This document shows positions 16,225 to 26,505 of a stretch of DNA of 64,000 nucleotides, piece after piece. Made by a program: the position numbers and the translations under genes. Source of the stretch: Hymenobacter sp. GOD-10R. GTDB taxonomy: Bacteria > Bacteroidota > Bacteroidia > Cytophagales > Hymenobacteraceae. The number at the start of each line of letters is the position of its first letter. The first letter of the stretch is position 1. The notes below the pieces were generated by a model. The model did not search any database. It saw only the letters and a list, made by a program, of their open reading frames with translations, and was not told the DNA's origin. The stretch is from contig NZ_CP141184.1 in NCBI RefSeq assembly GCF_035609205.1, positions 620,001 to 684,000 on the forward strand, read 5' to 3'.

Positions 16225-17370
16225 ATGCCAACCTTTTTTACTCTTTGGCGCGGTACCTTGCGTGCTAGCTTTACCGGTTTGCTATTGCTGAGTGGCCTAG
16301 CTGCACAAGCGCAGGAAACGCCTCCGCGCACGCCCGTATTTCCGCTGCCAGCCCCACTGCCTGGCGATACGGCCTCTGCCAACCAGGTTGGAAATTCGCA
16401 GGAGTTTGCCACGCCCTCCGTGGTTGGGCAAGGACCTAGCAAAGGAGTCGTGGCTCACCTGGAGCGCCTGACAGACTTCTCCATTAAGTCGAAGCTAAAT
16501 AACAGCGACGGCAAGCCTATTACCAACAATTCCACCGTTACGAAGAACAGCCGGGCTTTCATCAAAGGCTACATTCCGGCCTGGAACCGGCCGCACCTGA
16601 AGGTTATTCTGGGCTTTAACTACGACCGGGAGGAGTTTCAGTTTAACAGACCCGACAATTCGGTTTTGTACCGTAACCTAGAGGACAAAGGTCTCAAAGT
16701 GCTAGGTGCCCAGCTGGCCGTGATTCGGCCGATAGATGATGTGCACTGGTACATTGCCCGCGTAAAAGGGGAGCTAAATGGCGACTATACAGCCAGCGAG
16801 CTAGACGTGAATGACTATCTGAAGATGTCGGGGGAGTTTATTTACGGCTGGAAGCGCACCAAGTACTTTGCGTGGGGCGTAGGTCTGCAACTCAGCTATA
16901 CCTTTGGGCGGCAGAGCATTTACCCCGTTGTTCTTTACAACCGCACCTTCAACGAGCACTGGGGAGTAGAAGCGTTGTTTCCAGCCCGCGTAAGCTTCCG
17001 CTACAATGTGTCGGATAAAACGTTGCTTTTCGGGGGTTACACCGTCGATGGCCTGAACTACAACGTCAAGCTGCGCGAGCCGCTACCAAATGGTATGCAA
17101 ACGCTGATTTTGCGTGAAACAGAGTTCAAGCCCCGTTTGCGTCTGGAGCGTGAGATATACGACTTCGTCTGGTTTGGTCTCGAAGCCGGCTACCGCTACA
17201 ACGCCTCCTTTAATGCCTTCGATGATGCAGGCAACTCTGGCTTTAGCTTATTCCGCAAAGGTACCCGTCCGCGCATCGTCGATAACACCCTAGGTGGGGC
17301 ACCTTATGCAAGCATTGAACTGTTTCTGGTGCCGCCGCGCAAATTCCTGAAAAAGACGGCAGGTAAGTAG
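16225..17370 (+). CDS. DUF6268-like outer-membrane beta-barrel protein
   Basis: A 381-residue exported protein with a signal peptide cleaved near AQA-QE (about residue 29). The N-terminal 70 residues after it are Pro/Gly/Thr rich and flexible. The rest is alternating amphipathic beta strands with aromatic girdles (FNYDRE, YRYNASF and similar), as in small outer-membrane barrels. It matches my memory of DUF6268, a family without assigned function. It has its own upstream terminator and shares a bidirectional terminator with ppk1, so it is probably monocistronic. Confidence 0.75.
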   Translation: MPTFFTLWRGTLRASFTGLLLLSGLAAQAQETPPRTPVFPLPAPLPGDTASANQVGNSQEFATPSVVGQGPSKGVVAHLERLTDFSIKSKLNNSDGKPITNNSTVTKNSRAFIKGYIPAWNRPHLKVILGFNYDREEFQFNRPDNSVLYRNLEDKGLKVLGAQLAVIRPIDDVHWYIARVKGELNGDYTASELDVNDYLKMSGEFIYGWKRTKYFAWGVGLQLSYTFGRQSIYPVVLYNRTFNEHWGVEALFPARVSFRYNVSDKTLLFGGYTVDGLNYNVKLREPLPNGMQTLILRETEFKPRLRLEREIYDFVWFGLEAGYRYNASFNAFDDAGNSGFSLFRKGTRPRIVDNTLGGAPYASIELFLVPPRKFLKKTAGK

Positions 17371-17387
17371 CGCTAAGGATACTAAGT

Positions 17388-17431
17388 AAAAGCTAGCCCC
17401 GCCTTTCAACTGAGAGGCGGGGCTAGCTTTT
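17388..17431. terminator. Bidirectional terminator between barrel gene and ppk1
   Basis: A 17-base perfect stem (AAAAGCTAGCCCCGCCT and its complement) with a 10-base loop ends in A-runs or T-runs on both sides. It serves the two convergent genes. Confidence 0.85.
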
Positions 17432-17451
17432 GTGAAGAGTCGCAAAAGAAG

Positions 17452-19551
17452 TTAGTGCTTGACCGCAGTCGGCTTTTTCTTCTTGCCCAAGCTTTTTAGA
17501 TACTCATAGGTCGCAAACTGGGCCCGTATTTTGGGCGCGGTTGGGTCTTCTTGGCCGAGGAAGTGGTTGTGCCAATCGCGCGACTTTACATTGTCTTGGC
17601 GCTGAAGATCAAGCAAGTGGCGTACTTCCGCTTTAACAACTGGATCGAGAATGGGGAAGGCAACTTCCACGCGGCGGTCGAGGTTGCGGGCCATCCAGTC
17701 GGCGGAGGAAACGTACACTTTTTCCTCACCGTTGTTGCCAAACACGTAGACCCGTGCGTGCTCTAGGTAGCGGTCGACCATACCACGCTGCTGGATGTTT
17801 TCGCTTTGGCCTGGCTCACCGGGAATCAGGCAGGAGATGCCCCGGATCAACAGCTCAATACGGACACCTGCTTGGCTAGCTTCGTAAAGCTTCAGAATCA
17901 TGCGCTCATCCTGCAAGGCATTCAGCTTCAGAATGATGTACGCTTCTTTGCCGGCCTTAGCTAGCTTGATCTCGCGGTCGATCAGCGCGTTCAGCTTATC
18001 GCGCAGCTCGAAGGGCGCTACCAGCAGATACTCGAAGGAACGGGGCTGCCGGTCGAGGAAATAGCCGAACACTTGGCCCACTTCCTTCGTCAGGTGCGGG
18101 TTGGTGGTGAACAGGCCGTGGTCGGCGTATATCTGGCTGGTTACCTCGTTGAAGTTGCCAGTGCTCAGGTACGCATACAGGCGGTTTTGGCCTTCTTCAG
18201 TTCGGCTCACGAGGGCTAGCTTGCTATGCACTTTCAGCTCCGGAATACCGAAGATGACGTTGGCGCCGGCTTTTTGCAGCTTCTCGGCCCAATGAATGTT
18301 CGACTCCTCATCGAAGCGTGCTTTCAGTTCTACTACCACCGTCACCTGCTTGCCGTTTTTGGTGGCTTTGAGCAGCGCCTTGGCTACCTCGCTCTTTTGC
18401 GCCACGCGGTAGAGCGTCACGCTGATGCTGGTCACGAACGGATCGGTGGCGGCTTCGTTCAGAAAACGCGTCACGTAGTCGAACGACTGGTAGGGCAAGT
18501 TCAGTAGGTGGTCGCGCTCAGCAATGGCGTCCAGCATCTTACCGGCTGTGCGGGGTAGGGTAGGGTGCGGCAGCGGCGGAAAATCCGGATACTTCAACTC
18601 GGGCTGACCTAGCCCAGGGAAACCGAAAAAGTCGCGGAAGTTGTGGTAGCGGCTGCCCTCTACCAGTTCTTCCTTGCCGATGCCCGTCTTCTGCATCATG
18701 GCTTTAAGCACCTGCTTGGGCATGGCAGGGTCGTAAAGCAGACGGGCTGGGTAGCCGGTTTCGCGCTTTTGCAAGCTGCTCTTGATCTTGGCCATCAGGT
18801 TGCCCGACACTTCCTCCTGGATATCTAGCTCCGCGTCGCGAGACAGTTTGATGGCATTCACCTGCACCCGCCGGTAGCTCGGAAACAGGGTACGCACGCA
18901 GCACCGTACTACATCGTCGAGAAACATGACGTAATGCTCCTCCCCCTCGTCGGGCAGCTGCACAAAACGGCCGCCGTGGCGTTTGGTGGGCAGCTCCAGC
19001 ACAATAACGCGTTCCTCATCCTCGTGCTTTTTCTGCTTCACCGGCTCGCTTAGCAGCAGTGTCAGGTACACACTCTGGTCTTTGAGAAAGAGATGGTGCA
19101 GGTTGTCATCCAGGATGATAGGCGAAAGCAGGTCTTGCACGTTGCGCTGGAAGTACTCGTGCACCCAAGTCTTCTGCTCGTCCGTCAGGTCGTGCTCCGA
19201 AACCAGGTGGATGTGCTGGCGGCGCAACTCGGGCATGATCTGGTTGCGAAACGTCTCGCCAAACTCCTGCTGTTGCCGCCCAACTTCTTGCAGCAGGTCG
19301 TGGAGCTGTTGAGTGGGGTCGTCGCCTAGCTTGGCGCGCGTTTTCTTCTTCAACTTCTCCAAGCGGCGCAGCGTAGCTACCCGCACCTTGAAGTATTCAT
19401 CAAGGTTAGACGAGAAGATAGCCATAAACTTGATGCGTTCTAGCAAGGGTACTTCGGGGTTCTGAGCTTCCTGCAACACCCGCTCGTTGAACGTTAGCCA
19501 GCTTAGCTCGCGGTTCAGTAGGGTAGGGTGGGGTTTCTTGGTTGATTCCAC
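17452..19551 (-). CDS. ppk1: Polyphosphate kinase 1
   Basis: A 699-residue PPK1, which reversibly transfers the gamma phosphate of ATP to polyphosphate. It has the N-terminal domain starting NRELSWLTFNERVLQEA, the head domain, and two C-terminal phospholipase-D-like domains. His442 in ELKVHSKLALV corresponds to the autophosphorylated histidine, and the second catalytic His lies in YLEHARVYVF. RFDEESNI precedes the active site. The length is normal for the family. sixA lies upstream on the same strand. The Lys-rich C-terminus is usual. It is expected to be cytoplasmic or membrane-associated. Confidence 0.97.
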   Translation of the reverse strand: MESTKKPHPTLLNRELSWLTFNERVLQEAQNPEVPLLERIKFMAIFSSNLDEYFKVRVATLRRLEKLKKKTRAKLGDDPTQQLHDLLQEVGRQQQEFGETFRNQIMPELRRQHIHLVSEHDLTDEQKTWVHEYFQRNVQDLLSPIILDDNLHHLFLKDQSVYLTLLLSEPVKQKKHEDEERVIVLELPTKRHGGRFVQLPDEGEEHYVMFLDDVVRCCVRTLFPSYRRVQVNAIKLSRDAELDIQEEVSGNLMAKIKSSLQKRETGYPARLLYDPAMPKQVLKAMMQKTGIGKEELVEGSRYHNFRDFFGFPGLGQPELKYPDFPPLPHPTLPRTAGKMLDAIAERDHLLNLPYQSFDYVTRFLNEAATDPFVTSISVTLYRVAQKSEVAKALLKATKNGKQVTVVVELKARFDEESNIHWAEKLQKAGANVIFGIPELKVHSKLALVSRTEEGQNRLYAYLSTGNFNEVTSQIYADHGLFTTNPHLTKEVGQVFGYFLDRQPRSFEYLLVAPFELRDKLNALIDREIKLAKAGKEAYIILKLNALQDERMILKLYEASQAGVRIELLIRGISCLIPGEPGQSENIQQRGMVDRYLEHARVYVFGNNGEEKVYVSSADWMARNLDRRVEVAFPILDPVVKAEVRHLLDLQRQDNVKSRDWHNHFLGQEDPTAPKIRAQFATYEYLKSLGKKKKPTAVKH

Positions 19552-19612
19552 TAGCGCAATGTTGAGGGTTGATGTGACTGAAGGGAAATAGCTGGGTAAG
19601 GTACGAGAACAA

Positions 19613-19648
19613 TCACGCAGTGACTCAGCTACTCAGTCACGCAGTTAC
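19613..19648. repeat. Short ACTCAGTCAC-type repeats between sixA and ppk1
   Basis: Variants of the decamer ACTCAGTCAC and its inverse (CAGTGACTCAG, ACTCAGTCACGCAG, TTACTG) are packed around the sixA stop. The same words recur in the rfbC-murF spacer at 51412-51501. The role is unknown. Confidence 0.5.
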
Positions 19649-20136
19649 TGATTCTTGGGATAGTCGTAGAAATAGAACTCGGCGTTGGAGCGGTCCACTT
19701 CGGTCCAATGATCGCAGCTAAACTTGAGGCAAACGATAGCAGCTGTGGGAAGTTCGTTGAGCTGGCTAGGAGAAAGTAAGTTCGCGAAGTCGGTGAGGGT
19801 GTTGTTGTGGCCCACCAAGAGCACCGAGTTGGCTGGATCGGGCAGGCCGCGGACGATATCAAGCATGTCCGGCACTTCGGCCCGGTAGAGACGCTCCACC
19901 ACATCAATGCGATTTGGCGGGTAATTGACCTCGTGGGCTACGAGCGCCGCTGTGCTCATCGCTCGTACCGCTGGCGAGCTAATCAGCAGATCAAGCTGAA
20001 TGTTGCGCTTGGCTAGGGCTTGGCCCATTAGAGGGGCGTCGTCACGGCCCCGGTCGTTGAGGGGGCGCTCCTTGTCGGTGAGGTCGTCAAAGTCCCAGCT
20101 CGACTTGGCGTGCCGCATCAGATACAACGTTTTCAT
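19645..20136 (-). CDS. sixA: SixA-type histidine phosphatase
   Basis: The ATG at 20136 gives 163 residues, and the RHG motif LMRHAKSSWD follows at once. A further 18 codons upstream do not fit the fold. It belongs to the SixA branch of the histidine phosphatase superfamily, which removes phosphate from histidine phosphotransfer proteins in E. coli. Later conserved elements are the S-S-P-A-x-R-A and V-G-H-N-N motifs. It lies just upstream of ppk1 on the same strand, a pairing that may link it to polyphosphate metabolism; this is inference. The true substrate is unknown. Confidence 0.88.
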   Translation of the reverse strand: MKTLYLMRHAKSSWDFDDLTDKERPLNDRGRDDAPLMGQALAKRNIQLDLLISSPAVRAMSTAALVAHEVNYPPNRIDVVERLYRAEVPDMLDIVRGLPDPANSVLLVGHNNTLTDFANLLSPSQLNELPTAAIVCLKFSCDHWTEVDRSNAEFYFYDYPKNQ

Positions 20137-20233
20137 GTAAGAAGAGAGTAGGGGAAATAGGGTACGCTTTTTTACTGGCGACCCTAGCAAATAGTTATGT
20201 GTACTGAACAGTTGCGAAGATTAAGCCAGCAAC

Positions 20234-20262
20234 AAAAAAGACCTGCCCCGGAAGGCAGGTCT
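20234..20262 (-). terminator. Intrinsic terminator of the M43 protease gene
   Basis: AGACCTGCC pairs with GGCAGGTCT around a 6-base loop, followed on the minus strand by a run of Ts. It lies between the protease stop and sixA. Confidence 0.8.
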
Positions 20263-20296
20263 CAGAAAAAAAGTAGGGTGTAAGCCCGCTACGTTG

Positions 20297-21583
20297 CTAA
20301 TCTTTTTGAAAGCGCTGGTTCACGGCCTGGTTGCCTTTAGTCAGCGTAAGTTGGTACAAGCCGCGCGGCAACTGGTTGATTTGCAACTGTCCTTCGCTGA
20401 ATTGCGCTTGCTTCATCTCGTAACCGCGGGCGTCAAATACCTTCACGCTCCAGCCGGCTAGGCTGCTTTCCGGCAAAGCGACGTTGAGCACATCCGTAGC
20501 CGGGTTCGGGTAGAGCGTTACCTGCGACTTAGCAATCAGACTGCCCGTAAGCGGCGCCGTCACACCGGGTGAGGTAAGTAGTGAAGCCCGCGCGCCACCG
20601 GCGGCAAACAGCGCATTCATACGCGCCGACTGCCCGGTGCTAAACATGTACATGCACGCGTCGTCGGTGTAGTCCATGTAGTTCATCGACATGTCGCCTT
20701 GGTTGGAGCAGGTCACGTGCGGAAAGCTAGGGCAGCCGTAGTTGGCAGTTTGCTGCGTGGGCGTATCGTCTACGTAGTCGTTGCCGCAGCTAGCATCACC
20801 CCAAATGTGACGCAGGTTTAGCCAGTGGCCCACTTCGTGCGTGGTCGTGCGGCCTAGGTCGTAGGTGCTGGTATAGGTGCCATCAGGGTTTTTAACGCGG
20901 CTGCCAAAGGCTGAATACAGAATCACGACGCCATCGGTGCTGGCTTTGCCACCCGGAAACTGCGCGTAGCCGAGTAGGTTCTGGCCTAGGTTGCAGGCCC
21001 AGATGTTCAGGTACTTGGTCGCGTCCCAAGCATCATCGCCGCCGCGCTTCGCGCTTTTTACCGCATCGTTGGTGCTCCACGACGACACTTTAGTTTGGGT
21101 GCGTACAATGCCGTTGGTAGTCTTCCCATTGGGGTCGCGCTGCGCTAACACGAACTTCACGCCGGTATTAGCCGCTACCCCCGAAAACAGAGAAGGCACC
21201 TTGCTGACATCCTTATTTAGCTTGTTGAAGTCCTCGTTCAACACATCTATCTGCGACTGCACTTGGGCATCAGAAATGTTCTGGTCGGTAGTGTTGTACA
21301 CCACGTGCACGACCACCGGAATGGTAACTGTAGTAGTGGTGCCAGGAGTTGGCTTGCCGCTCGTGCGCATGCGCTGAAAAGAGCGGGTGTGACTCTCGAT
21401 AGCCTCCAAGCGCTGAGCTAGGCCTGGGTCTTCTTTGAGCTGAGCTGTTAAGACATCCATGGTGGCGCATTCGCGCCGAGGCAGTACGAGCTTGCCAGGT
21501 GCAAGCCGGTTTTGGGCAAATGCCGAAGGTAGAGAGCCGAGGCCGCACGCAGCCAAAGCAAGTGCGTAGAACGTTTTCTTCAT
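20297..21583 (-). CDS. Secreted M43 (pappalysin-like) zinc metalloprotease with T9SS sorting domain
   Basis: A 428-residue protease. The signal peptide ends near AFA-QN (residue 24), followed by a propeptide. The catalytic zinc site is [15 protein letters not shown] (HExxHxxGxxH class with a following Asp), and the Met-turn is in [10 protein letters not shown], as in cytophagalysin-type M43 enzymes. Cysteines around 245-310 probably form disulfides. The last 75 residues contain [12 protein letters not shown] and a G-L-Y-Q-L ending, a type A T9SS sorting domain, so the enzyme is exported. It has its own terminator and a long AT-rich leader. Confidence 0.92.
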   Translation of the reverse strand: MKKTFYALALAACGLGSLPSAFAQNRLAPGKLVLPRRECATMDVLTAQLKEDPGLAQRLEAIESHTRSFQRMRTSGKPTPGTTTTVTIPVVVHVVYNTTDQNISDAQVQSQIDVLNEDFNKLNKDVSKVPSLFSGVAANTGVKFVLAQRDPNGKTTNGIVRTQTKVSSWSTNDAVKSAKRGGDDAWDATKYLNIWACNLGQNLLGYAQFPGGKASTDGVVILYSAFGSRVKNPDGTYTSTYDLGRTTTHEVGHWLNLRHIWGDASCGNDYVDDTPTQQTANYGCPSFPHVTCSNQGDMSMNYMDYTDDACMYMFSTGQSARMNALFAAGGARASLLTSPGVTAPLTGSLIAKSQVTLYPNPATDVLNVALPESSLAGWSVKVFDARGYEMKQAQFSEGQLQINQLPRGLYQLTLTKGNQAVNQRFQKD

Positions 21584-21700
21584 AGAAGAGAGAAAAGTTG
21601 GTTTTGGGAAAAAGAAAGAGCGAAAACAGGGACTTAATATATTGAAAATTCAAAGGTTATCTAGCTTCTAGGGTAAAAAACAGCTTCCGGAATTAGACAC

Positions 21701-21728
21701 AAAAAAGCCCCGCCAACTTGGCGGGGCT
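21701..21728 (-). terminator. Intrinsic terminator of hflX
   Basis: GCCCCGCCAA pairs with TTGGCGGGGC with almost no loop. On the minus strand it is followed by six Ts. Confidence 0.85.
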
Positions 21729-21762
21729 AGGGTACGCACAGAGGCTTTTGCCTGCAGCTAGT

Positions 21763-23082
21763 TTACTCCACGCTTTCTGGCTGCTGGTTGGGGTAGCGTC
21801 GGTAGTGAATAGCTGCCACATGGCGCGTCAGCAAGGCGCGCAGCTCATCAATGTTCTCGCGCTCCTGAGCCGAAATGAATATGACTGGGTCGTGCATCTT
21901 GGCCATGTAGGTGGCTTTGAGCTGCTCCAGCGTGGGCCGCGGGGTGTGGTCTTCCTCGGGGTTCATGCCCTCAAAACCATCATAGTTTTCGTTGTGCGCC
22001 TCGGGGTTATATAGGTCGATTTTGTTGAACACGAGCAGCATGGGCTTATCAGCGGCCTCAATGTCCTTGAGCGTGTCGTTCACTACTTCAATCTGTTCCT
22101 CGAAGCCGGGGTGCGAAATGTCTACCACGTGTACCAGCAGATCAGCTTCTCGCACCTCATCGAGGGTGCTCTTAAAGCTCTCAATCAGGCGAGTGGGCAG
22201 CTTGCGGATGAATCCTACTGTGTCGGCGAGCAGGAACGGAATGTTGTCGAGCACCACCTTCCGCACCGTCGAGTCGACGGTCGCGAATAGCTTGTTCTCG
22301 GCAAATACGTCGGAGCGGCTCAGCATATTCATGATGGTGCTCTTGCCCACGTTGGTGTAGCCGACTAGCGCCACACGCACGGTGCCTTCGCGCGACTTGC
22401 GTTGGGTGTGGCTTTGCTTGTCGAGGTCCTTCAGCTTGTCCTTCAAGAACGCTATCCGGTCGCGCACAACACGACGGTCCGTCTCGATTTCCGTTTCCCC
22501 CGGACCACGCTGCGATACGCCCCCACCACGCTGCCGGCTTAAGTGAGTCCAGAGGCCCGTGAGGCGAGGCAGCAAGTATTGATACTGCGCTAGCTCCACC
22601 TGCGTGCGCGCCGTTGCCGACTTAGCCCGTTGGGCGAAAATGTCGATAATCAGCAGCGAACGGTCCACGATTTTCACCTGTAGCTCGGCTTCCAGGTTGC
22701 GCAGCTGCGAAGGCGAGAGGTCGTCGTCGAAGATGACCATGCTCGCCTTGTTGTGCTTCACAAACGCCTTGATTTCTTCCAGCTTGCCCTCCCCCACGAA
22801 GGTGCGCAAATCCGGCTTATCGAGGCGTTGCACAAAGCGCTTGGTCACCTTGGCCCCAGCGGTTTCGGCCAGAAAAGCTAGCTCATCGAGATACTCCTGC
22901 GTTTTCTCGTCGGCTTGGCGCTTTTCGGGTACGGCAACTAGCACGGCCGTTTCCTGCTCGAAGCCGGTTTCGTAGGTGCCGTCGGCGTTGCGCTTGAGTT
23001 GGGGCGTCTTGTTTTTGCCGTCGTCCTGGTTGGGGTGGCGGGTGCCGCTACTGTTAAAGCTCCAGTCCTTATTCTTTGCCAT
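21763..23082 (-). CDS. hflX: GTPase HflX
   Basis: A 439-residue ribosome-associated GTPase that rescues stalled or hibernating ribosomes in other bacteria. The N-terminal HflX domain (about 45-210) ends with the glycine-rich loop RGGGVSQRGPGETEIETDRR. The G domain has GYTNVGKST (G1), DTVGFIRKLP (G3) and NKIDLY (G4). The last 35 residues form the short C-terminal domain. The start at 23082 follows a short AT-rich leader. The 50-residue Asn/Asp/Lys-rich N-terminal extension is common in Bacteroidota. It appears monocistronic. Confidence 0.96.
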   Translation of the reverse strand: MAKNKDWSFNSSGTRHPNQDDGKNKTPQLKRNADGTYETGFEQETAVLVAVPEKRQADEKTQEYLDELAFLAETAGAKVTKRFVQRLDKPDLRTFVGEGKLEEIKAFVKHNKASMVIFDDDLSPSQLRNLEAELQVKIVDRSLLIIDIFAQRAKSATARTQVELAQYQYLLPRLTGLWTHLSRQRGGGVSQRGPGETEIETDRRVVRDRIAFLKDKLKDLDKQSHTQRKSREGTVRVALVGYTNVGKSTIMNMLSRSDVFAENKLFATVDSTVRKVVLDNIPFLLADTVGFIRKLPTRLIESFKSTLDEVREADLLVHVVDISHPGFEEQIEVVNDTLKDIEAADKPMLLVFNKIDLYNPEAHNENYDGFEGMNPEEDHTPRPTLEQLKATYMAKMHDPVIFISAQERENIDELRALLTRHVAAIHYRRYPNQQPESVE

Positions 23083-23143
23083 GTAGTTTTGATTCTAATT
23101 GCGAAACGTTCAAGAAGCTACTGAACGCGTTGGTTGTCAACGC

Positions 23144-23557
23144 CTAGCGTAGTGTCATCGAGTACGTTACTACCTGTTCAATTTCTTCGTCGGTGAGGGT
23201 GCTCTTAAAGGCCGGCATCTTGCCCAAACCGTTTTTTACTATGTACACGCGACCCGTGACCGTAAGGTTACTCTTGGTTAAATCGTGGGCGCCGTTAGCG
23301 CCGAGTTTGCCATTAGCGCCATGACAAGCGGTACAGTTCTGCTGAAACAAGGATTTGCCCGCCGCCAGTGCGTCGTTTTCCAGCGTGTTCATGATAGCGC
23401 TTTGGGCAGCACCTATCGAGGATTCGTTTGTCGGCGCAGCCGACTCGGTGCGCTTCGTGTCCACGGAGCTACAGCTGAGCAGCAAAGCCGATATAGCTAG
23501 GCTGCCCAACCAGCCAGCCTGGGATGGTAGAAAAGTGTACTTCATATTCTTAGACAT
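23144..23557 (-). CDS. Lipoprotein cytochrome c
   Basis: A 137-residue class I cytochrome c with a lipoprotein signal (LLLSCSS, Cys near residue 29). An alternative start is the ATG four codons later. The single haem site is C-T-A-C-H near residue 76, and the axial Met is in KMPAFKSTLTDEEI, which is typical of small periplasmic c-type cytochromes. It should sit on the periplasmic face as a membrane-anchored electron carrier. It stands 61 bases upstream of hflX on the same strand, and no oxidase genes are nearby, so the partner is unknown. Confidence 0.9.
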   Translation of the reverse strand: MSKNMKYTFLPSQAGWLGSLAISALLLSCSSVDTKRTESAAPTNESSIGAAQSAIMNTLENDALAAGKSLFQQNCTACHGANGKLGANGAHDLTKSNLTVTGRVYIVKNGLGKMPAFKSTLTDEEIEQVVTYSMTLR

Positions 23558-23741
23558 AACATCTAATTGAGTCGCAAAGTAACCAAAGTGCCTGTTCGTT
23601 TTGGCTTTTTATGAGGCTGGCTTCCGCTAGGCCAACACACGAGGGCGTCGGACTAGAAAGGTGGCTAGCTTGGATACCCAGATAGTACAGGAAGCGAGCT
23701 TAGTGCTTTCTTTGGTAGTTACTTCGCTCAACCACTTCCCC

Positions 23742-26165
23742 ATGCCTCACTTAAAAACGCTTCTTCTTGCCTGCTACTTGGTCGTCGGCTTCGGCTACTC
23801 TAGCTTTGCCCAGGCCGATATGAAGCTTTGGTACGAACAACCTGCCAAGACTTGGACAGAGGCATTGCCGCTCGGCAATGGTAGGCTAGGAGCCATGGTT
23901 TTCGGACGCGTGAACGAGGAGTTGATTCAGCTTAATGAGCAAAGCTTGTGGTCGGGCGGACCCGCTAACCTCAACGCTAACCCCGATGCTCCCAAGTATT
24001 TACCACAAATTCGGGAAGCACTTTTCGCGGAAGACTACAAGAAAGCCGAGGAGCTTTGCCGCAAGCTGCAAGGACTTTACACCGAATCATATTTGCCGCT
24101 CGGTGACCTCACGATAAAGCAAAGTTTCGCTGGTGAGCCCACCGCTTACTACCGCGACCTGAACATCGCCGACGCTACGTCGCTCACCCGCTTCAAAGTG
24201 GGAGACACGGAATACAGCCGCGAAGTTTTGGTGTCGGCGCCCGATCAGGTAATCGTGATTAAGCTGAAGGCGAGCAAAAAGGGCCAGCTATCCTTAGATG
24301 CTTCGACTAAAAGCCAGCTACGTTTTGCGCTAGCTCCTAGCGGGACCAACGAGCTGGTGATGAGCGGGGAAGCCCCCTCGCACGCAGATCCTAACTACGT
24401 CAGGTACAATCCCAAGCCCGTTATTTACGACTCAACCGACGCTTGCCGCGGCATGCGCTACGAGCTGCGCATGAAAGCCAAAAACAAAGGTGGCCAGGTA
24501 ACCGCCGATGCCAAGGGCTTGCACGTGCGCAACGCCACGGAAGTGGTGCTGTACCTCTCGGCCGCCACTAGCTTCAACGGGTTCGATAAGTGCCCGGACA
24601 AGGACGGTAAGGATCAGTCGAAGCTCGCTAGCGGCTATTTGCAAAAGGCGTTTAGCAAGAGCTTCGAGGCTATTAAGAAGAGCCACAAGCAAGATTATCA
24701 GCGTTACTTCAAGCGGGTGAGTCTGTCGCTCAACGGCAACCCCGCGGTGAACCAACCGACGCTAGAGCGACTCAAGCGCTACGCTGATGGAGCGGCTGAT
24801 CCGGCCCTGGAAGCATTGTATTTCCAGTATGGGCGCTACCTGCTGATTTCCTGCTCTCGGCCCGGCGGCTTGCCCGCCAACCTGCAAGGCATCTGGAACG
24901 ATAACCTGCGTCCGCCGTGGAGCAGCAATTTTACCACGAACATCAACACCCAGATGAACTACTGGCCGGCCGAAATGGTGAACTTGTCGGAGCTGCATCA
25001 GCCGTTGATTGAGTTTATTAAAACCACAGCGGTGACTGGTCGGCAAACGGCTCAGAACTTCTACGGGGCCCGCGGCTGGGCTGTGCACCACAACTCCGAC
25101 ATTTGGGCTACCTCCAACCCCGTGGGGGACCTAGGCAAGGGCAGCCCGACCTGGGCCAACTGGAGCCTAGGCAGCCCCTGGCTGAGCCAGCACCTGTACG
25201 AGCACTACCGCTTCACCAATGACCTAGGTTACTTGCGCGACACGGCGTACCCGCTGATGAAAGGCGCAGCCGAGTTCTGCCTTGATTGGCTCGTCGACGA
25301 CGGGAAAGGACATTTGGTAACGGCGCCATCATCGTCGCCGGAAAACGTGTTTATCACCGAAAGCGGTGTAAAAGCGAGTATCTCGGTCGCCTCCACGATG
25401 GACATGTCTATCATTTGGGACCTGTTTACCAACGTAATTGAAGCCTCTGAAAAGCTAGGTGTCGATGCTGACTTTCGGCAAATGGTGACGGAAAAGCGCA
25501 GTAAGCTCTTCCCCATGCAGATTGGCAAGCGCGGCAATTTGCAGGAGTGGTACAAAGACTGGAGCGAGGAAGATCCGCAGCACCGCCATGTGTCGCACCT
25601 GTTTGGGCTGCACCCCGGTCGCCAGATCTCGCCCCTCACTACTCCCGAACTGGCTGCTGCGGCCCGCCGCACGCTAGAGCTGCGCGGCGACGCGGGCACT
25701 GGGTGGAGCATTGCCTGGAAAATCAACTTCTGGGCCCGCCTGCACGACGGCGACCATGCCTACAAGCTGCTGCGCAACTTACTCCACCTCACCGGCGTGG
25801 AAGGTACCCAGTACAGCAAAGGAGGGGGTACGTACCCGAACCTGTTCTGCGCCCACCCACCGTTTCAGATTGACGGCAACTTTGGGGGTACATCGGGCAT
25901 CGGTGAGATGCTGCTGCAAAGCCAGGAAGACGTCATTCAGTTGCTGCCGGCGTTGCCTGCTGCGTGGCAAGCGGGCAGCGTGACGGGCCTGCGTGCCCGC
26001 GGCGGGTTTGAGGTAGACCTCGCCTGGCAAAACAACAAACTGCAATCAGCCACGATTCGCAGCCTGACGGGTACTGCCTGTCAGGTGCGGTATGGTAGTA
26101 AAGTAATTGATTTACAGTTCAAACCAGGACAAACACGTAAGCTGGATGAGAGCCTAGCACAATAA
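23742..26165 (+). CDS. Glycoside hydrolase family 95 alpha-L-fucosidase
   Basis: The ATG at 23742 gives 807 residues with a signal peptide ending at FAQ-AD; the 27-codon upstream extension is rejected. It starts with the GH95 N-terminal beta domain ([29 protein letters not shown]). The catalytic (alpha/alpha)6 part contains the paired Asn in [13 protein letters not shown], the Glu in SSSPENVF and the Asp in FQIDGNFGG. These align with the residues used for inverting hydrolysis of alpha-1,2-fucosyl links or related L-galactosides. No SusC/SusD pair accompanies it. It is probably periplasmic. Confidence 0.95.
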   Translation: MPHLKTLLLACYLVVGFGYSSFAQADMKLWYEQPAKTWTEALPLGNGRLGAMVFGRVNEELIQLNEQSLWSGGPANLNANPDAPKYLPQIREALFAEDYKKAEELCRKLQGLYTESYLPLGDLTIKQSFAGEPTAYYRDLNIADATSLTRFKVGDTEYSREVLVSAPDQVIVIKLKASKKGQLSLDASTKSQLRFALAPSGTNELVMSGEAPSHADPNYVRYNPKPVIYDSTDACRGMRYELRMKAKNKGGQVTADAKGLHVRNATEVVLYLSAATSFNGFDKCPDKDGKDQSKLASGYLQKAFSKSFEAIKKSHKQDYQRYFKRVSLSLNGNPAVNQPTLERLKRYADGAADPALEALYFQYGRYLLISCSRPGGLPANLQGIWNDNLRPPWSSNFTTNINTQMNYWPAEMVNLSELHQPLIEFIKTTAVTGRQTAQNFYGARGWAVHHNSDIWATSNPVGDLGKGSPTWANWSLGSPWLSQHLYEHYRFTNDLGYLRDTAYPLMKGAAEFCLDWLVDDGKGHLVTAPSSSPENVFITESGVKASISVASTMDMSIIWDLFTNVIEASEKLGVDADFRQMVTEKRSKLFPMQIGKRGNLQEWYKDWSEEDPQHRHVSHLFGLHPGRQISPLTTPELAAAARRTLELRGDAGTGWSIAWKINFWARLHDGDHAYKLLRNLLHLTGVEGTQYSKGGGTYPNLFCAHPPFQIDGNFGGTSGIGEMLLQSQEDVIQLLPALPAAWQAGSVTGLRARGGFEVDLAWQNNKLQSATIRSLTGTACQVRYGSKVIDLQFKPGQTRKLDESLAQ

Positions 26166-26505
26166 CCGCCTACCTACGGCTGCGCATTGCGCGCTGTTGC
26201 GAGACCTGGGCGAATCCTGAAAAAATACCTAGTTATAGGTATTTCGCACGGCCTCTAAGTAGCCTAATATTGCTACACAGAAAGTAGGATAATCGGCCTG
26301 GATTACGAATTAATACGGGAGGTGATAACCGCTTAAGCTGAACAGTGGATTGCCCCTTTATCTTGTTACCAATCAAGTATTGTACGTCCGTTTATAGGCT
26401 TATTCTAACACGCTGGTTCTAATTCGTGTGTACTATTTCCTAGAGCCTGCTAGCTGAACCTCAGCTAGCAGGTGTTTTATTTTATAGGGCTCGGCTGCAG
26501 CCGCA
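26166..26505. other. Intergenic stretch with two small hairpins
   Basis: This 340-base spacer separates the convergent GH95 and crotonase genes. It holds a short hairpin (AAATACCTA/TAGGTATTT, 26224-26245) and a stronger terminator at 26446-26480. I see no open frame, RNA gene or repeat-family copy in the rest. Confidence 0.6.
26446..26480 (+). terminator. Intrinsic terminator
   Basis: A 12-base perfect stem (CCTGCTAGCTGA and its complement) with a 3-base loop is followed by a T-rich tract on the plus strand. It lies 280 bases after the GH95 stop, so it may end that transcript. Confidence 0.65.
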